Below, one piece after another: positions 1 to 13,100 of a stretch of 64,000 nucleotides of DNA. The DNA lies in contig CAIIXF020000005.1 of the NCBI GenBank assembly GCA_903813345.2, positions 5,363,375-5,427,374 on the forward strand, written 5' to 3'. The stretch comes from Owenia fusiformis (Eukaryota; Annelida; Polychaeta; Sabellida; Oweniidae). A program made the position numbers and the translations under genes. The notes under the pieces were generated by a model. The model was not told where the DNA came from and made no database searches. It saw only the letters and a list, made by a program, of their open reading frames with translations. How positions within the stretch are numbered: the first letter of the stretch is position 1; every line of letters begins with the position of its first letter.

Positions 1-81
1 TTAGATTTTTCGAACAGATGTGACCGAGCATGCAATCAAAATGACCAAATATGAGTGTTTGGCTAGACCTATTATAAGTAT

Positions 82-3000
82 CTACAATGCTGTGTGATGT
101 TCCACTTGTTCACTTCTCTTTCTGATTGCCTGCTCCTGATCGTGCACATAAGCCCCGTTGCTTTTTACTGTATGAGCGTCCTCACCATTAGAAGATTCCT
201 GTGCATTTTCTCTGTTCTGTTTCACCTGTTTTATGATACCATATATTTCCTGGACGAATGGTACAGTGACGATGAAAACAGCAGCGGTGAACGCCCACAC
301 CTGGGAGAATTGCGTCCACATTCTGAACTGTGTTTCAGAGAGGACAACGAGGCTCATCATGGATGAGGGCCAGATAATAACTAGCCCAACTGTCAGGACC
401 AATCCTACAATGATTGCAATCAATCGAGCTTTTCTGAATATTTTTGCCATTTCTTCCTGGGTAGGTCTCCATATTGTAGTCGTACTCGTATCAATGCCAA
501 ATTCTTCAGCATATTTCAAAGACCATGGGTGCAACGGGTTTTCTATATTTCTCGTCTTTTCCCATTCTTCGTAAGCTTTATCAGACTTGCTTTTGCCTGT
601 GACGAGAGAAACAACAATGCAGACGATACCGCCGACGCCGATGGAACAGCAGTTGCCGACAAACATGACGAGTTCTCTCCCTGTGTTCTTCAGGAAATCT
701 CCAAGACCGCCTTCGTACGTTGATGCCATAATCAACCATGCTGTTAACCCCGATACACACCCCGAAATAACACCTAGACAAATAACAGAAATGAAGAAGT
801 GGCCAACAATATTGATATTTCATTACTAAATAGAACTAGAAGCGATCTAATTATTTTGAAGGATATCATATTTGACTCATTTGCCAGGTATACACTCACC
901 GAGATGTAAGATATTATACGAGTTCTTCCATATTTATGAAATTCGTTTTAAAATAAAGTGCATAGTTTTACCTGCTATCATTGCCACTGACGTCACTCTA
1001 GACCAGATAACAGAGAGAGCGATCGGAATAACAGTACATCCAATAAGGACGCCGGTAAACAGGAACACCCAGGTCAAATTCAGCCCAACCCCAACGACAA
1101 ATAATATCAGTGGTATTGTAAACATTGTGAACCATAGAATAATCCAACTCTTTATACGCATTAAGCTGTCCTGGTATTGTCTGTATTTGCCATGAGTCGG
1201 ACAGTGGTATGGTTCTTCAGTAATTGTATCACTAAATTCCTGCCGTCTTGCGCGATCGGCTGCACAATCTGGGCATCCGTATGCAGATGGGCAAACGCAC
1301 ATATCTTTCTCAATATCTTCTACGCATACGTCCTTTTGCATTGTGAAGAGTTCTGTAGTGCTGGTATCAACTTTTCCATTGTAATATGGTTGCTGTTCTG
1401 CATCCATTTTACGCAAGGTCTTGTTACAGAGAATACAATTTCCATCTTTAAAGTTTCGTCTGCAGATAAATAAGGGAGGTTAAGATACACGTTTTTAAAA
1501 AAATTACGTGAACGTGTTGAATTATGGTCCTCTTTTGACTCGTTCTCTCATTTGTAATGTTTACTTAGCCGATTGATTATCACATTATCATGTATAAGGA
1601 AAATTAATGTAATTTGGTCCCTGCAATAGTGAATTGAGCGCGGAACAATAAATATCACTCGCCCACGTACAGATTCTCTTAAAAACGTTTAACTTCTCCT
1701 TTCAATAAAGCCATGCTGACATCTTTGAATAGGAATAGGGTTTATTTTGATATAAGAGAGGTTTTGCACAACGTCGTTTTTTACCTCAACGTATCTAAAA
1801 TAATGTAATGCATTCACCAGATTTATGCGTAATTATGTGTATCTCATACTTGAGTGGGTTTGGGGTAGATATCACCCGGGAATATATATCGTATCTGAGG
1901 AGCGGGCAGGATATATTGTATATGTCCCGCTCCAGGCCAAATGCGGGCAGATATAATATATCCATCCCGCTCCCGGGAATTTTTCAAAAGTTTAAAAAAG
2001 TTTAAATATCAAGTTTTAATTTTTTAATTTTAAAATTTAATTCCGACTTTTTAAGTTTAAATGTTACAATTTCATTGTATTGAACAAAAAGAATATTACG
2101 AAAATGTTAAATATAAATATCTTGTCATTTGAAAAAGGTGGAAAAGGTTATATCTACCCTAAACCCACTCAAGTTTGAGATACACCAGTTATGCACGGTC
2201 GGTTCGGTCCCTCGGGAAGATATATTGTTTATCCCTCGGGATATTCCCTGTATCCAAAACCTCCCAGTGCATAACCCCTATGTATGTCTATGTATATAGC
2301 AGTTCAAAAACAAGATGCGGTTGCGCATAGTTATTTAGTTAAGAACACGATGGATTATTGGTAAAAACGAATGATTGTATGAGAGCATTTTTCAAAGGCT
2401 GATCGAGATATAGACTTTGGCACAAAAAGAGTGCATTCGATCATTGACAATTCATCCAGTTCTGTGCTTTTCACACAGAAATATTGTCGAACAATGTCTT
2501 TACAACTAAATCAATTTTCATTTATCAATCACATACATATGTATATATGTTGCAAAACTTTGAATGGCTATTTTTGATTCGCCAGGAAATAATATAGAAC
2601 GTCCAGGCCTAGCTTTGTGTGAAATAAATTTTATAGATATTGATTGTATGAATATTGTCTAAGCAAATGCAACTAACGCCTGTCGGCTACCGGATTAACC
2701 TACTATTTTATGGGCAACTAATTTAAATATGAATAGTACCTGCCACTATTCCATTCATATTTAAATGAGTTGGTTATGAAATAGTAGGTTAAACCGGTAG
2801 CCGACAGGCGTTAGTTGCATTCGCAAATACAAGCTTAGTTACCTAAATGGAAGGCCATATATCTGGTATATGTCATATACGATGATGGATGCGACAGCAA
2901 TGACCTCTGCTGACCCAGTTGACATGACCGCCATAAGGATGAGTAGAAGAAGCACGTACTCCCCAGACTCTTGCAACAAAACCTGTGCCACAACGGGTGG

Positions 3001-5845
3001 GACCAGACCTAAAATATCAATTAACAAAAAGAGAGTTTTACCTAAGAGAGGTTTTGACATCATAAATGCTAACTTTGTTGAAAGGATTCCTCAAATTATA
3101 AATCACAATCAATTCTGCACTTTGTAATAGCAAGCAATCAAACGAACAAACAGACGGACAATTGCAAATCTATAAACAGAGAGACGGGAAAACATGCAGC
3201 AAACGATGAGATGCAATGTGAAAAGAATATACTACAGGGTGTCCCGAAAGTATGCCCCCCCCAGGCAGACATATACCAGGGTCGTCATAGTATGTGTCAT
3301 ATATCATTTTAAAGCTTATCCAAAGTTACATTGATTTACCAAGTATCATGGTTCAACTCTCGAATGTGAAAAACTTACAGGCATTTCAGAATTTAGTGTT
3401 TGGTCAAAATTAAGTTCAATTTACACCAAATCACTAGTCAATGTGTCCTCCTGGGCCATCTTAACAGCAGCAATTCGTTTCGGGTCGGAGGGATATTGAG
3501 TTGGAAAAAGAGAACAGTGGGGGTAGAAACTCTAAGGAAACTCTTCTCAAGTCCCTTAACCGGTTTTAAGAGGGTTATAAAATTCCACACCCCTATTTGA
3601 AGGGCTTTTAAGGTCTGAAAATAATTGCTGCTGTTAACATGGCCAAGGGGGGGGGACACATTGACTAGTAATGTGGTGTAAAATTGAACTTTATTTTGAC
3701 AAAACACTAACTTTTAAAATGACTGTAACTTCTTCCCATTTGGGAGTTAAACCATGCATGATACTTGGCAAATCAATGTAACTTTGGACAAGCTTTAAAA
3801 TGATATATGACACATACTATGACGACCCTGGTATATGTCTGCCTGGGGGGCATACTTTCGGGACACCCTGTAGTTACATATGTAGGGGCTGGAATATTGA
3901 CCCAAAACCCTAAATACAACTTACCTTTATCTACATCAGCGGGTGATAGTAGAGGTGCCCCACGCAGGGTCCCCAAGGCGAGGTATGATAGTCCCATTGT
4001 CGTAGCTAATGTGAAGGGAATGGCGAACCACGTTAAACCCCCTGCAATGAAACCCCAGACTCCCTGGACAGGCTTAGCGGCCACACTGCTCTGCCAGTAA
4101 CTCTGATCACAAAACACTGTTCCGAAATTCCCAATGATGTTGATAACCCCGAACATGGCCCCACCAGATGAGAGAAATGTTAAGTAGCTGTTTTCAGCGT
4201 TTCCATCTGGTCCCCTAGTTTGATTAAGATAGTGGTAAATCACATCAGGACTTCCAAGTGGGTTACTTGCTCTTCCACTGGGATTATAGTACACCTCTAT
4301 GACCAACAATATAATCATGCTGAATATGAGACTAGTGTTGAAGTATGACACGTAGAACGTTGCCCCCAAGCCTCCAATTAGCGTATAGGACCCCATGACT
4401 GCCGCCATTATCAGACAGGCTAGCTCTAAGGAGAGGCCCTCGACAAGGCTGGTCATCACCGATGTCCCAGCTAGTAATAAAGAGACCATCACAACAAGGT
4501 TGGTGACGCAGGCAAACACACAGAACACAATATGTGCACTCTTACCAAACCTTGCCCTGATCACCTACGTAAAAACAATGACAAGGATATGAATACGTCC
4601 CAAATTACGACCATCTCAGCTCATAAGTCACTTCTAATCAATTTTGATGTGCACTTATGCAATACAGTATTCCAATTCACATTGACAAAGCCTTAACTGT
4701 TTAATATTCACATAAATTGAAACTTGAACTCTGAGCTATAGAATGCTAAAACACTCAAGATAAAAATCTTCACCACACTATTTTGTTCTTTATTCAGTAC
4801 TAGATAGTAATTGCATAACTTATACAATACAATGTGACTTGAGCATAAGTCCAGAATATTGATTTATAGATTGATATCAAACACATTATTTTGAAAACGA
4901 TACAATTGAATGAAAAAATACGTAGTACCCGAATGAGTCTGGAATACCATCTCGGAACAAAAAAGGCGAACGGATGAATTAATTACTAAAAATCATTCCA
5001 TTGCTTTCTAGCAAAGTTAATCGTGACTTCTTACCTGTAAAAACGTTTTTGCACCAGGGGCCTTTGTCTTTAGTTGGATTGACAACGTTGCAAACATTAA
5101 GATCTGTATCGTTGCCCCTGCCCCGTACCAGAAAGGCCCGCTTATACCATACTGAAAGAACGCTAAGTTTTTAGGTCAATTATAAGTCACTCATACGCAA
5201 TTCCTCCCGCTGTACCATTTACTTTCTGATTACCTTGCTTGCTACCGTTGAAGACTGCAACAAAGTAGCCGACCAAGTCCATTGGGAAACAATTGTGGTA
5301 GCAGTGAGACCAATTGATACATTTCCACCAGCATCAAACGCAGTGTCAACATTATCAGAGTCGTGGTACACTTTCTTTCTTACAAGATTGAAAGCGATAG
5401 CAACAACCACAGAGAACACGCCAAAGCCGAGGATGAGCAGCAGAGCATATCCAAGCTTTATTGAGGGTTGGACACCCAGACTGAAAAAGTGATAGATGTA
5501 ATTTATGAGGCTGGGATATTAAAATCAAGTTAGGTTCTCTAGTTTTACTGAGCAAGTCTCGTTGTAAATGATCAATCCAATCAAACACTCATTGCAACGG
5601 TTACACCACTGTAAACGATGATCTCTGCCATGGTTTCAGCACTGACATTTTCTACATCATCATACATGTCATAATAACATTAGAATATCATTTCAACACG
5701 ACATTTTACATCCCAAGATAAAAACTATAAATTATTAATAATACCTTGTTATATTTTCCCCTCCAGTCGTCACTGGATCTGTTGTAGTCTCCTGTCCACA
5801 TATCCCTTGAAGGACACATACGAACAGAGTCAATGCAAGATTCAT
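82..5845 (-). CDS. DUR3-like urea/solute symporter, copy A
   Basis: Sodium:solute symporter superfamily protein of the DUR3 branch, which in other organisms carries urea (and polyamines) across the plasma membrane with H+ or Na+. Seven exons, read on the minus strand: 5745-5845, 5234-5480, 5035-5151, 3925-4564, 2843-3008, 972-1459, 82-773; all GT-AG, phases agree, sum 816 codons plus stop. The N-terminus (MNLALTLFVCVLQGICG) looks like a signal peptide. Family landmarks are SQWTWSATLLQSS, GPFWYGAGATIQ, GNFGTVFCDQSYW and STGSAEVIAVASIIVYDIYQ. Exon 6 adds a Cys-rich cytosolic-looking loop (CILC, CVC, CPDC, CPTHGKY) before further membrane segments. Intron 4 carries a 636-bp mariner-like palindrome absent from copy B. 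The urea substrate is inferred from the family only. Confidence 0.88.
1837..2185. repeat. MITE with ~36-bp terminal inverted repeats
   Basis: The left end reads GTGTATCTCATACTTGAGTG and the right end is its near-exact reverse complement, with the match continuing through the GGGTTTGGGGTAGATAT segment. The element lies in intron 5 of DUR3 copy A and has no coding capacity. The interior holds several GATATA-rich repeats around CCCGCTCC. Copy B lacks it. Confidence 0.7.
2667..2820. repeat. Fold-back (palindromic) element, ~70-bp arms
   Basis: ATGCAACTAACGCCTGTCGG at the left is matched by its reverse complement at 2801-2820, and the match continues through TAACCTACTATTT and TTTAAATATGAAT to a short loop near 2740. 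It lies just downstream of exon 5 of DUR3 copy A and is absent at the same place in copy B. It is noncoding and typical of a small palindromic MITE. Confidence 0.75.
3235..3870. mobile_element. Mariner-like palindromic MITE in DUR3-A intron 4
   Basis: The ends are CAGGGTGTCCCGAAAGTATG and its reverse complement, flanked by TA on both sides (3233-3234 and 3871-3872), as expected for Tc1/mariner TA insertion. The whole 636 bp is a long inverted repeat with arms of about 300 bp, folding near 3550, and carries no transposase. Copy B has a 138-bp intron at this place, so the insertion postdates the gene duplication or was lost from copy B. Confidence 0.82.
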
Positions 5846-5970
5846 TGTTGAATAATCTTGGACACAGTACAAATTGAATAGTCGTAGGATGGTACAACAG
5901 CCTTTTTCACCAATGAGTAAAGTATTAAGTTTAAGTCAGTGTCGGTGGTTTCGAGTATACTTCACCGAAT
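5846..5970 (-). promoter_or_regulatory. Putative core promoter of DUR3 copy A
   Basis: About 110 bp upstream of the start codon the minus strand reads AAGTATACTCGAAACC. The corresponding stretch of copy B reads GGATATATAGAACCGAAC. The shared spacing and flanking bases suggest a common TATA-type core promoter, with a weaker TATA match (GTATACT) in copy A. This is inferred from comparing the two copies; no transcript start is known. Confidence 0.35.
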
Positions 5971-7639
5971 GATAACACCTTTAGTAATGCTCACTAAACA
6001 ATTCAACGACTCTCCATAAAGGTTTTATACTTCAAGTTGAGGACCACACTTTTTAAATAGTTAAACACCAACAAGTGTGGTTTTACCAGCTTATGAATGG
6101 CGGATGAATATACCACATTACTTTGGTTTATCTAGCATTGCAATAGATTTCGGTAATGGATAAACATGTGTCGTGAGTATTAGGAAAATGACCAAGGGCC
6201 GTTAGGCCCAAGACCATTATTTTTTCCTATACCCAGGACGAATCGTTCATCTAACCCAAACCTCATACTGACTCTTATGAATGATTAATAATCCAATCTG
6301 GAAAAGTTGATATCTTTAAGTGAGTTGATACATGTGTAGGTGGGGTATAATAAATGCGTAGGTGGGGTATAACTAGTGCAGCTTCCGTGCACTGCATGTA
6401 ATAGGGCCAGGTACGGTGTAAACTGTTTCTTTTTATTTGCTGTTCAACTGCTGAGTGAGTGAAAAGGCTGTAATTAGTCCAGCTTCAGTGCATTGCATGT
6501 GGCAGTCAAAGTGTAAACATTGAGCATGAATGGAGCAGAATTTGTAAGTAAGCTTAGATCAATACTGTAGATAGCTACACAAAATGATAAATTGTTTTAT
6601 TATAAAGAGAGTAAAGAAGAGTACATGTACATTTGTGTATTGTATATGAATAATGAAAACTATGGACACCTGTCAATCGTCTTTTATGCCACACTGGTTC
6701 GTGATAGCTTGCCAAGAAGTGTTCATCCATTAGAATCGATAGAAAAAGAATATACTCTTCTTTTGATACAACAGTAGATTCTTAAATAAACTATAGTTCA
6801 TTCTATCGTGTTGCTATCTCGTAATATGAAATAAATGTGTATGCTGTGAAGAAATTTCTCAAAAAATATTCAAAAATAATTCTTGAAAATAGCCCCTTGC
6901 TTAAATCCTTCATCACTTCATATTGCCAAATGATTTTCTTTGTTGGAATTTCTTTAATTATGTTTGCTTTTAAGTACGTTATCAAAGTACAATGATCAGT
7001 ATTTCCTTTTTTGGTGGTAGAACTTTATGATTAAAAATTATAATTCTGTGGTCTTTAAAATGCAAGTTTCTACATTAAATTAGTTAAATTACGAGACTGG
7101 ACTCTTGTTGGTTTATCTAAGTTGTATGAAATTCAGATCAATTAAGACATTGTGCGTTAATCCCTGCTTCATCAACTTTTCCATCCTTTCACCAAATGAA
7201 TTACGAAAAGATATACCGCGTAGACGTTATTGTAAAGACGTACATGTATGCTATGACCAGTCATATTTTGACCAATATATTTTAACCAACAGTCTTTCAA
7301 TATCGGTCAAACAGTATGGTTTATTTCTCGAATAGTCGGATGTATAAAACACTTATCAATACGATTCTCAAATACTAGTATTCAACGCCGGTGTAAAAGG
7401 GTAGGAGGTCCCATTAATTTATGGTCCTACTCTCCATTGATTTATATATGGTGACCTCTTTGAGTACATCGGACGATTTTTTCCTGAACTCTGCTAAAAA
7501 CATTTGCAACGAGAATGGTTATTGTAATACGCTAACTTTGAAAACTCACAACTATCCGGTGTTTTCAATTCTTACATTCTCTACCTCCACAATCATACAA
7601 TTTATACTTATTCACACAATAAAAATTAGTACCGTGGGT
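5971..7639. other. Intergenic spacer between DUR3 copies, no gene seen
   Basis: No reading frame here resembles a known protein, and no splice-consistent exon was found. A short imperfect direct repeat is present: GTAGGTGGGGTATAA occurs twice near 6337-6372, and a CAGCTTCxGTGCAxTGCATGT motif near 6379 recurs near 6480. Confidence 0.6.
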
Positions 7640-9600
7640 ACTGGGCTCACATGGTGTTGCTCAAAAGTGAAAATAAAAAAGACGGGTATAATTTTTTGCA
7701 GATTTTTTGTGACAAAATTATTTCATACAACTACTCTTTACAAAGACATGGCTTTTTACAATGCAGGACACCTGAACTTATTTGTAAAGCTAGGAAATGG
7801 GCCAAAAGTGAATTTCCCGAGACAAAAATGGTGGCCATTTTGAAATTAGGCGAGATTTTGAAGCAGGAGTCACAGTTTTTTTTCTTTATTGATGTTGAAC
7901 AAAATCATTTTAAATCGGGAATCCTATCTACAGAGGATTTAAAAAGTGTTAACAGAGGTTTAAAACTTGCCACTTTTTTGGACTGACTGAGAGACAGATG
8001 GACGAATCAATGTTAACTAAAATGGCTGAAAATAAAAAAAACTGATATAATATTTTGCCGACTTTTTGTAACAAAATTATTTCATACAACTACTCTTTAC
8101 AGTGACATGGCTTTTTACAATGCAGGACAGCTGAAATTATTTGTAAAGCTAGGAAATGGGCCAAAAGTGAATTTCGCGAGACAAGAATGGTGACCATTTT
8201 GAAAATAGGCGAGCTTTTGAACCAAGAGTCATAGGAGAGTTTTTTGTATTGATGTTGAACAAAATTAACTTAAAACAGGAATCCTATCGACAGAGGGTTT
8301 AAGGCAAATGGTCCAAAAGTGGATTTTGCGAGACAGATGGACAAATCAATGTTAACTAAAATGGCTGAAAATAAAAAAAATGGATATAATTTTTTGCTGA
8401 TTTTTCGTAACAAAATTATTTCATACATTTACTCTTTACATTGACATGGATTTTTACAATGTTGGACACTTGAAATTATTTGTAAAGCTAGGAAATAGGT
8501 CAAAAGTGAATTTCGCGAGACAAAAATGGCGGCCATTTTGAAAATAGGTGAGCTTTTGAGCCAGGAGTCATAGGGGAGTTTTCTGTATTGATGTTGAACA
8601 GAAATAACTTAAAACAGGAATCCTATCGACAGAGGTTTTAAAACGTGCCACTGTCAGACTGTTATTGACGGAAAATGGATTTCACAAGTCAGATGGACAA
8701 ATCAATGTTAACTAAAATGGCTGAAAATAAAAAAATAGATATAATTTTTCGCTGATTTTTTGTAACAAAATTATTTCATATATCTACTCTTTACATTGAC
8801 ACAGATTTTTACAATGTAGGACACCTGAAATTATTTGTAAAGCTAGGAAATGGGTCAAAAGTGAATTTCGCGAGACAAAAATGGCGGCCATTTTGAAAAT
8901 AGGCGAGCTTTTGAACCATGAGTCATAGGGGAGTTTTCTGTATTGATGTTGAACAGAAATAACTTAAAACAGGAATCCTATCGACAGAGGTTTTTAAAAC
9001 GTGCCAGTCAAAAGTGAATTTCGCGAGACAAAAATGGCGGCCATTTCGAAAATAGGCGAGCTTTTGAACCAGGAGTCATAGGTGAGTTTTCTGTGTTGAT
9101 GTTGAACAGAAATAACTTAAAACAGGAATCCTATCGACAGAGGTTTTAAAACGTGCCACTATTGTTGACGGACAGACAGACAGACAGACGGATGTTAACT
9201 AAAATGGCTGAAAATAAAAAAAATGGATATAATTTTTTGCTGATTTTTCGTAACAAAATTATTTCATACATCTACTCTTTACATTGACATGGATTTTTAC
9301 AATGTAGGACACTTGAAATTATTTGTAAAGCTAGGAAATAGGTCAAAAGTGAATTTCGCGAGACAAAAATGGCGGCCATTTTGAAAATAGGCGAGCTTTT
9401 GAACCAGGAGTCATAGGGGAGTTTTCTGTATTGATGTTGAACAGAAATAACTTTAAACAGGAATCCTATCGACAGAAGTTTTAAAACGTGCCACTATTGT
9501 TGACGGACGGACGGACGGACGGACGGACGGACGGACAGACGGACGGACAGACAGACAAGTGAGCGATTGCAAAAGCTCACCATGTGAGCTAAAAATGGTA
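7640..9600 (+). mobile_element. Tandem-unit repeat array ending in (GGAC)n and a hairpin, HINE/pearl-like
   Basis: Five near-identical units begin with the motif GGCTGAAAATAAAAAA or a variant, at about 7671, 8030, 8369, 8725 and 9211, a spacing of about 340-360 bp. An extra half unit at 9006-9180 widens the last step to 486 bp. Each unit holds AACAAAATTATTTCATACA, GTGAATTTCGCGAGACAAAA, ATGGCGGCCATTTTGAAAAT and CAGGAATCCTATCGACAG. The array ends in a GGAC/GACA microsatellite (9505-9556) followed by an imperfect hairpin, AGCTCACCATGTGAGCT. CTCACATGGTG near 7646 is an inverted match to that end. Core repeats plus a tetranucleotide tail plus a 3' hairpin is the architecture of non-autonomous Helentron-type elements in molluscs; that assignment is inferred. 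Confidence 0.65.
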
Positions 9601-10101
9601 AGGAGAGAAAGAGATTTTTTGAGAAAACGTATCCTAGACTTTAAATTTGCCCTGCCGAACTCATCCAAAGTCTGGAAGCCAGACAAACCGTTGCTAAGGC
9701 ATTGTACAATTGATTGGTCACGTGCTTAAATATGACACATGACAAAAATTTGGATATGCTAAACATACTTGAAGTCAATAATTTTGAATTTTCTAAACTT
9801 TGTTTATTGTGTATATACATACCTAAACATTAGGTAATAACAAGCAGTGATATTAATCCAGAAATAAAAGAAGTTCTAGATTATCGAGTAGTGCCAGCCA
9901 CAACTGTTCAAACTGTATGGGCTGAGTTTTTTACAAATGCATTGTTCAAACGAATTATGGAATTACCATTGAAAGTGTCCTGTACAAACGGGCATAGAAT
10001 ATGCAACCGAATAGTTCCGATTAGATTTTTCGAACAGATGTGACCGAGCATGCAATTAAAATGACCAAATATGAGTGTTTGGCTAGACCTGTTATAAGTA
10101 T

Positions 10102-13100
10102 CTACAATGCAGTGTGATGTTCCACTTGTTCACTTCTCTTTCTGATTGCCTGCTCCTGATCATGCACATAAGCCCCATTGCTTTTTACTGTATGAGCGTC
10201 CTCACCCATAGAAGATTTCTGTGCATTTTCCCTGTTCTGTTTCACCTGTTTTATGATACCATATATTTCCTGGACGAGTGGCACAGTGACGATGAAAACA
10301 GCAGCGGTGAACGCCCACACCTGGGAGAATTGCGTCCACATTCTGAACTGTGTTTCAGAGAGGACAACGAGACTCATCATGGATGAGGGCCAGATAATAA
10401 CTAACCCAACTGTCAGGACCAATCCTACAATGATTGCAATCAATCGAGCTTTTCTGAATATTTTTGCCATTTCTTCCTGGGTAGGTCTCCATATTGTACT
10501 AGTACTCGTATCAATGCCAAATTCTTCAGCATATTTCAAAGACCATGGGTGCAACGGGTTTTCTATATTTCTCGTCTTTTCCCATTCTTCGTGAGCTTTA
10601 TCAGACTTGCTTTTGCCTGTGACGAGAGAAACAACAATGCAGACGATACCGCCGACGCCGATGGAACAGCAGTTGCCGACAAACATGACGAGTTCTCTCC
10701 CTGTGTTCTTCAAGAAATCTCCAAGACCGCCTTCGTACGTTGATGCCATAATCAACCATGCTGTTAACCCCGACACACAACCTGTTATAACTCCTAAAAA
10801 GGCAAACATAGAATTACAGCTCCCCTATATCAAAATATTTTGTAATTAAACTGAATGACCTATGCATTATGGTTGCTGACGAGGTCAGACATGTCTCGAG
10901 TGCTGAACAAGCCAAGCTAGACGCTATTGTCGTAACCATAAGATCTTGAGTTCGAGAAGCGTGAACTCCTTGTGTTTATTCATTCATGTTATGCCATTTC
11001 ACTCGGTCTATGAATATGTAAGGTCAGCGACATTCTATAGCAGTTTCAGTTGACCCATGTGAAGGCAATTGAGCAACAAGGCATTAACTTGCAAAATGTC
11101 ACCACCTGTCATTTGTTACAAACGCCGTAATTTGTTACACACTTCGAACACCATCCACAAAAAGTTGGAGACTATATCAATATGACACCACTTCTGGTGG
11201 TGATATAAAAAATGTAGACTTTAATTCCAATAATACATGATATGTATGGTATATTATCTCACCTGCTATCATGGCTACCGATGTCACTCTGGACCAGATT
11301 ACAGAGAGGGCGATGGGGACAACAGTGCATCCAATAAGAACGCCAGTGAACAAATACACCCAACCCAAATTAAGCCCCACTCCAACGCAGAACAATATCA
11401 GTGGTATTGTGAACATGGTTAACCATAGAATAATCCAACTCTTAATGCGCATTAAGCTGTCCTGGTATTGTCTGTATTTGCCATGAGTCGGACAGCGGTA
11501 TGGTTCTTCAGTGTTCGTATCACTAAATTCACGTCGTCTAGCATGGTCGGCTGCACAATCTGGGCATCCGTATGCGGGTGGGCAAACACATGTATCTTCC
11601 TCAAAAACTTCTACCTCCTTTTGCATTGTGTACAGTTCTGTAGTGCTGGTGTGATTAACTTTTCCATTCTCATCTGGTTGCTGTTCCGCATCCAATTTGC
11701 GCAGAGCCTTGTTACAGAGAATACAATTTCCTTCTATAAAGTTCCGTCTGAAAGAAATATACATAGGTCCTTTTATATGTGATATATTATTTTTTGACGA
11801 GCATCTCACTTTTAAGACTGCAATCAAGACATTGGCATCATCAGCAAACAGAGCACTCGGTGTATTGATTGCAAAATCATATAAAACAGGTGGTTTCTCT
11901 TTTGATGTATTCGATAGATTATATAAATCACTAGTGTTACCAATTTTGACTTATGGCGCGGGAGTTTGGGGCACCAAACCACAGACAGTTTTAACAAGTG
12001 TACAAAATAGAGCAGCTAGATTTTTTCTTGGTGTGAACAAATTTTCTCCTACCGCTGCTGTAAAGGGCGACATAGGTTGGCCATCATTCTATAGTATACA
12101 GTTAAAAGAGCCAGTGCGCTTATGGTGTAGACTCATAAATATGAAACAAAACAGACTTACCAAAAACATATTTAATTGGTCTAGAAATAGAGAAAAATCG
12201 TGGGAACAATGGGTCAAAAGAATTCTAAATGTGAATGATCTTAGGAATATCAGTTCTGTTAACTGTACATTGGTACCACAGGTAAAAAACGTGGTGAAAT
12301 CGTTTCATAGAAAATATGTAGAATCAGAACAATTACACTGGTACAGGGATCTATGGAACGATAAGAACAACTGTGAAAATGGTAACAAATTACGCACCTA
12401 TAGATTACATAAACAACGTTTATATACAGAAAACTATGTTGAAACAAATTTACCAAGACCCTATAGAAAGGTTTTAGCATCTTTAAGGTGTGGTACACTA
12501 CCTTTGAATATTGAAATAGGACGATATACTAATCCTAAAACACCATTACAGGAACGGTTATGTAAAATGTGCAATTCTCAAGTTGTTGAGTCAGAGATTC
12601 ATTTTTTGACAGAATGTCCATTATATACAGATTTAAGAAACGAAATGTTACATGTTATCAATTGACAATGAGTTTTTGAAGTTTAATACTTTAGCTCAAT
12701 ATTGTAATATAATGACTTCTTGTAATAGTTTTATCTTAAGCAAATGTATTTTTAAAATGTGGCGTAGAAGACGCATTTACCTGTAGTCACTCATAAGTCG
12801 GCAACGGCTGGACATATTTGTTGATTTGTATTTTATCTATGTATTTTAATTGCATTATATTTGTGTGACTTTAATAAACTATTTTAAACTAAACTAAAAA
12901 ACTATATAAGATGTGTGTTGTACAAAGTACAATAAGAGACATGTCCTTCATGTATCCAAGGTATGACAAATAAAAGAAAATGTATATTATAGATATTTTA
13001 GATCAGTACATATTATATTCGTACATTCTGATTGTTACCACCATATTACCTAAATGGAAGGCCATATATCTGGTATATGTCATATACAATGATGGAGGCG

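Noticed and set aside
94-574. Plus-strand frames opposite DUR3 exon 7 (repeated at 10114-10594)
   Set aside because: Shadows of the minus-strand exon; no family motifs.
5583-5640. Possible extra exon of DUR3-A (ETMAEIIVYSGVTVAM) between exons 1 and 2
   Set aside because: Its donors give the wrong phase for exon 2, no counterpart was found in copy B, and exon 1 joins exon 2 directly in phase in both copies.
9453-9686. Frame with repeated SVRP residues
   Set aside because: Translation of the GGAC/GACA microsatellite.
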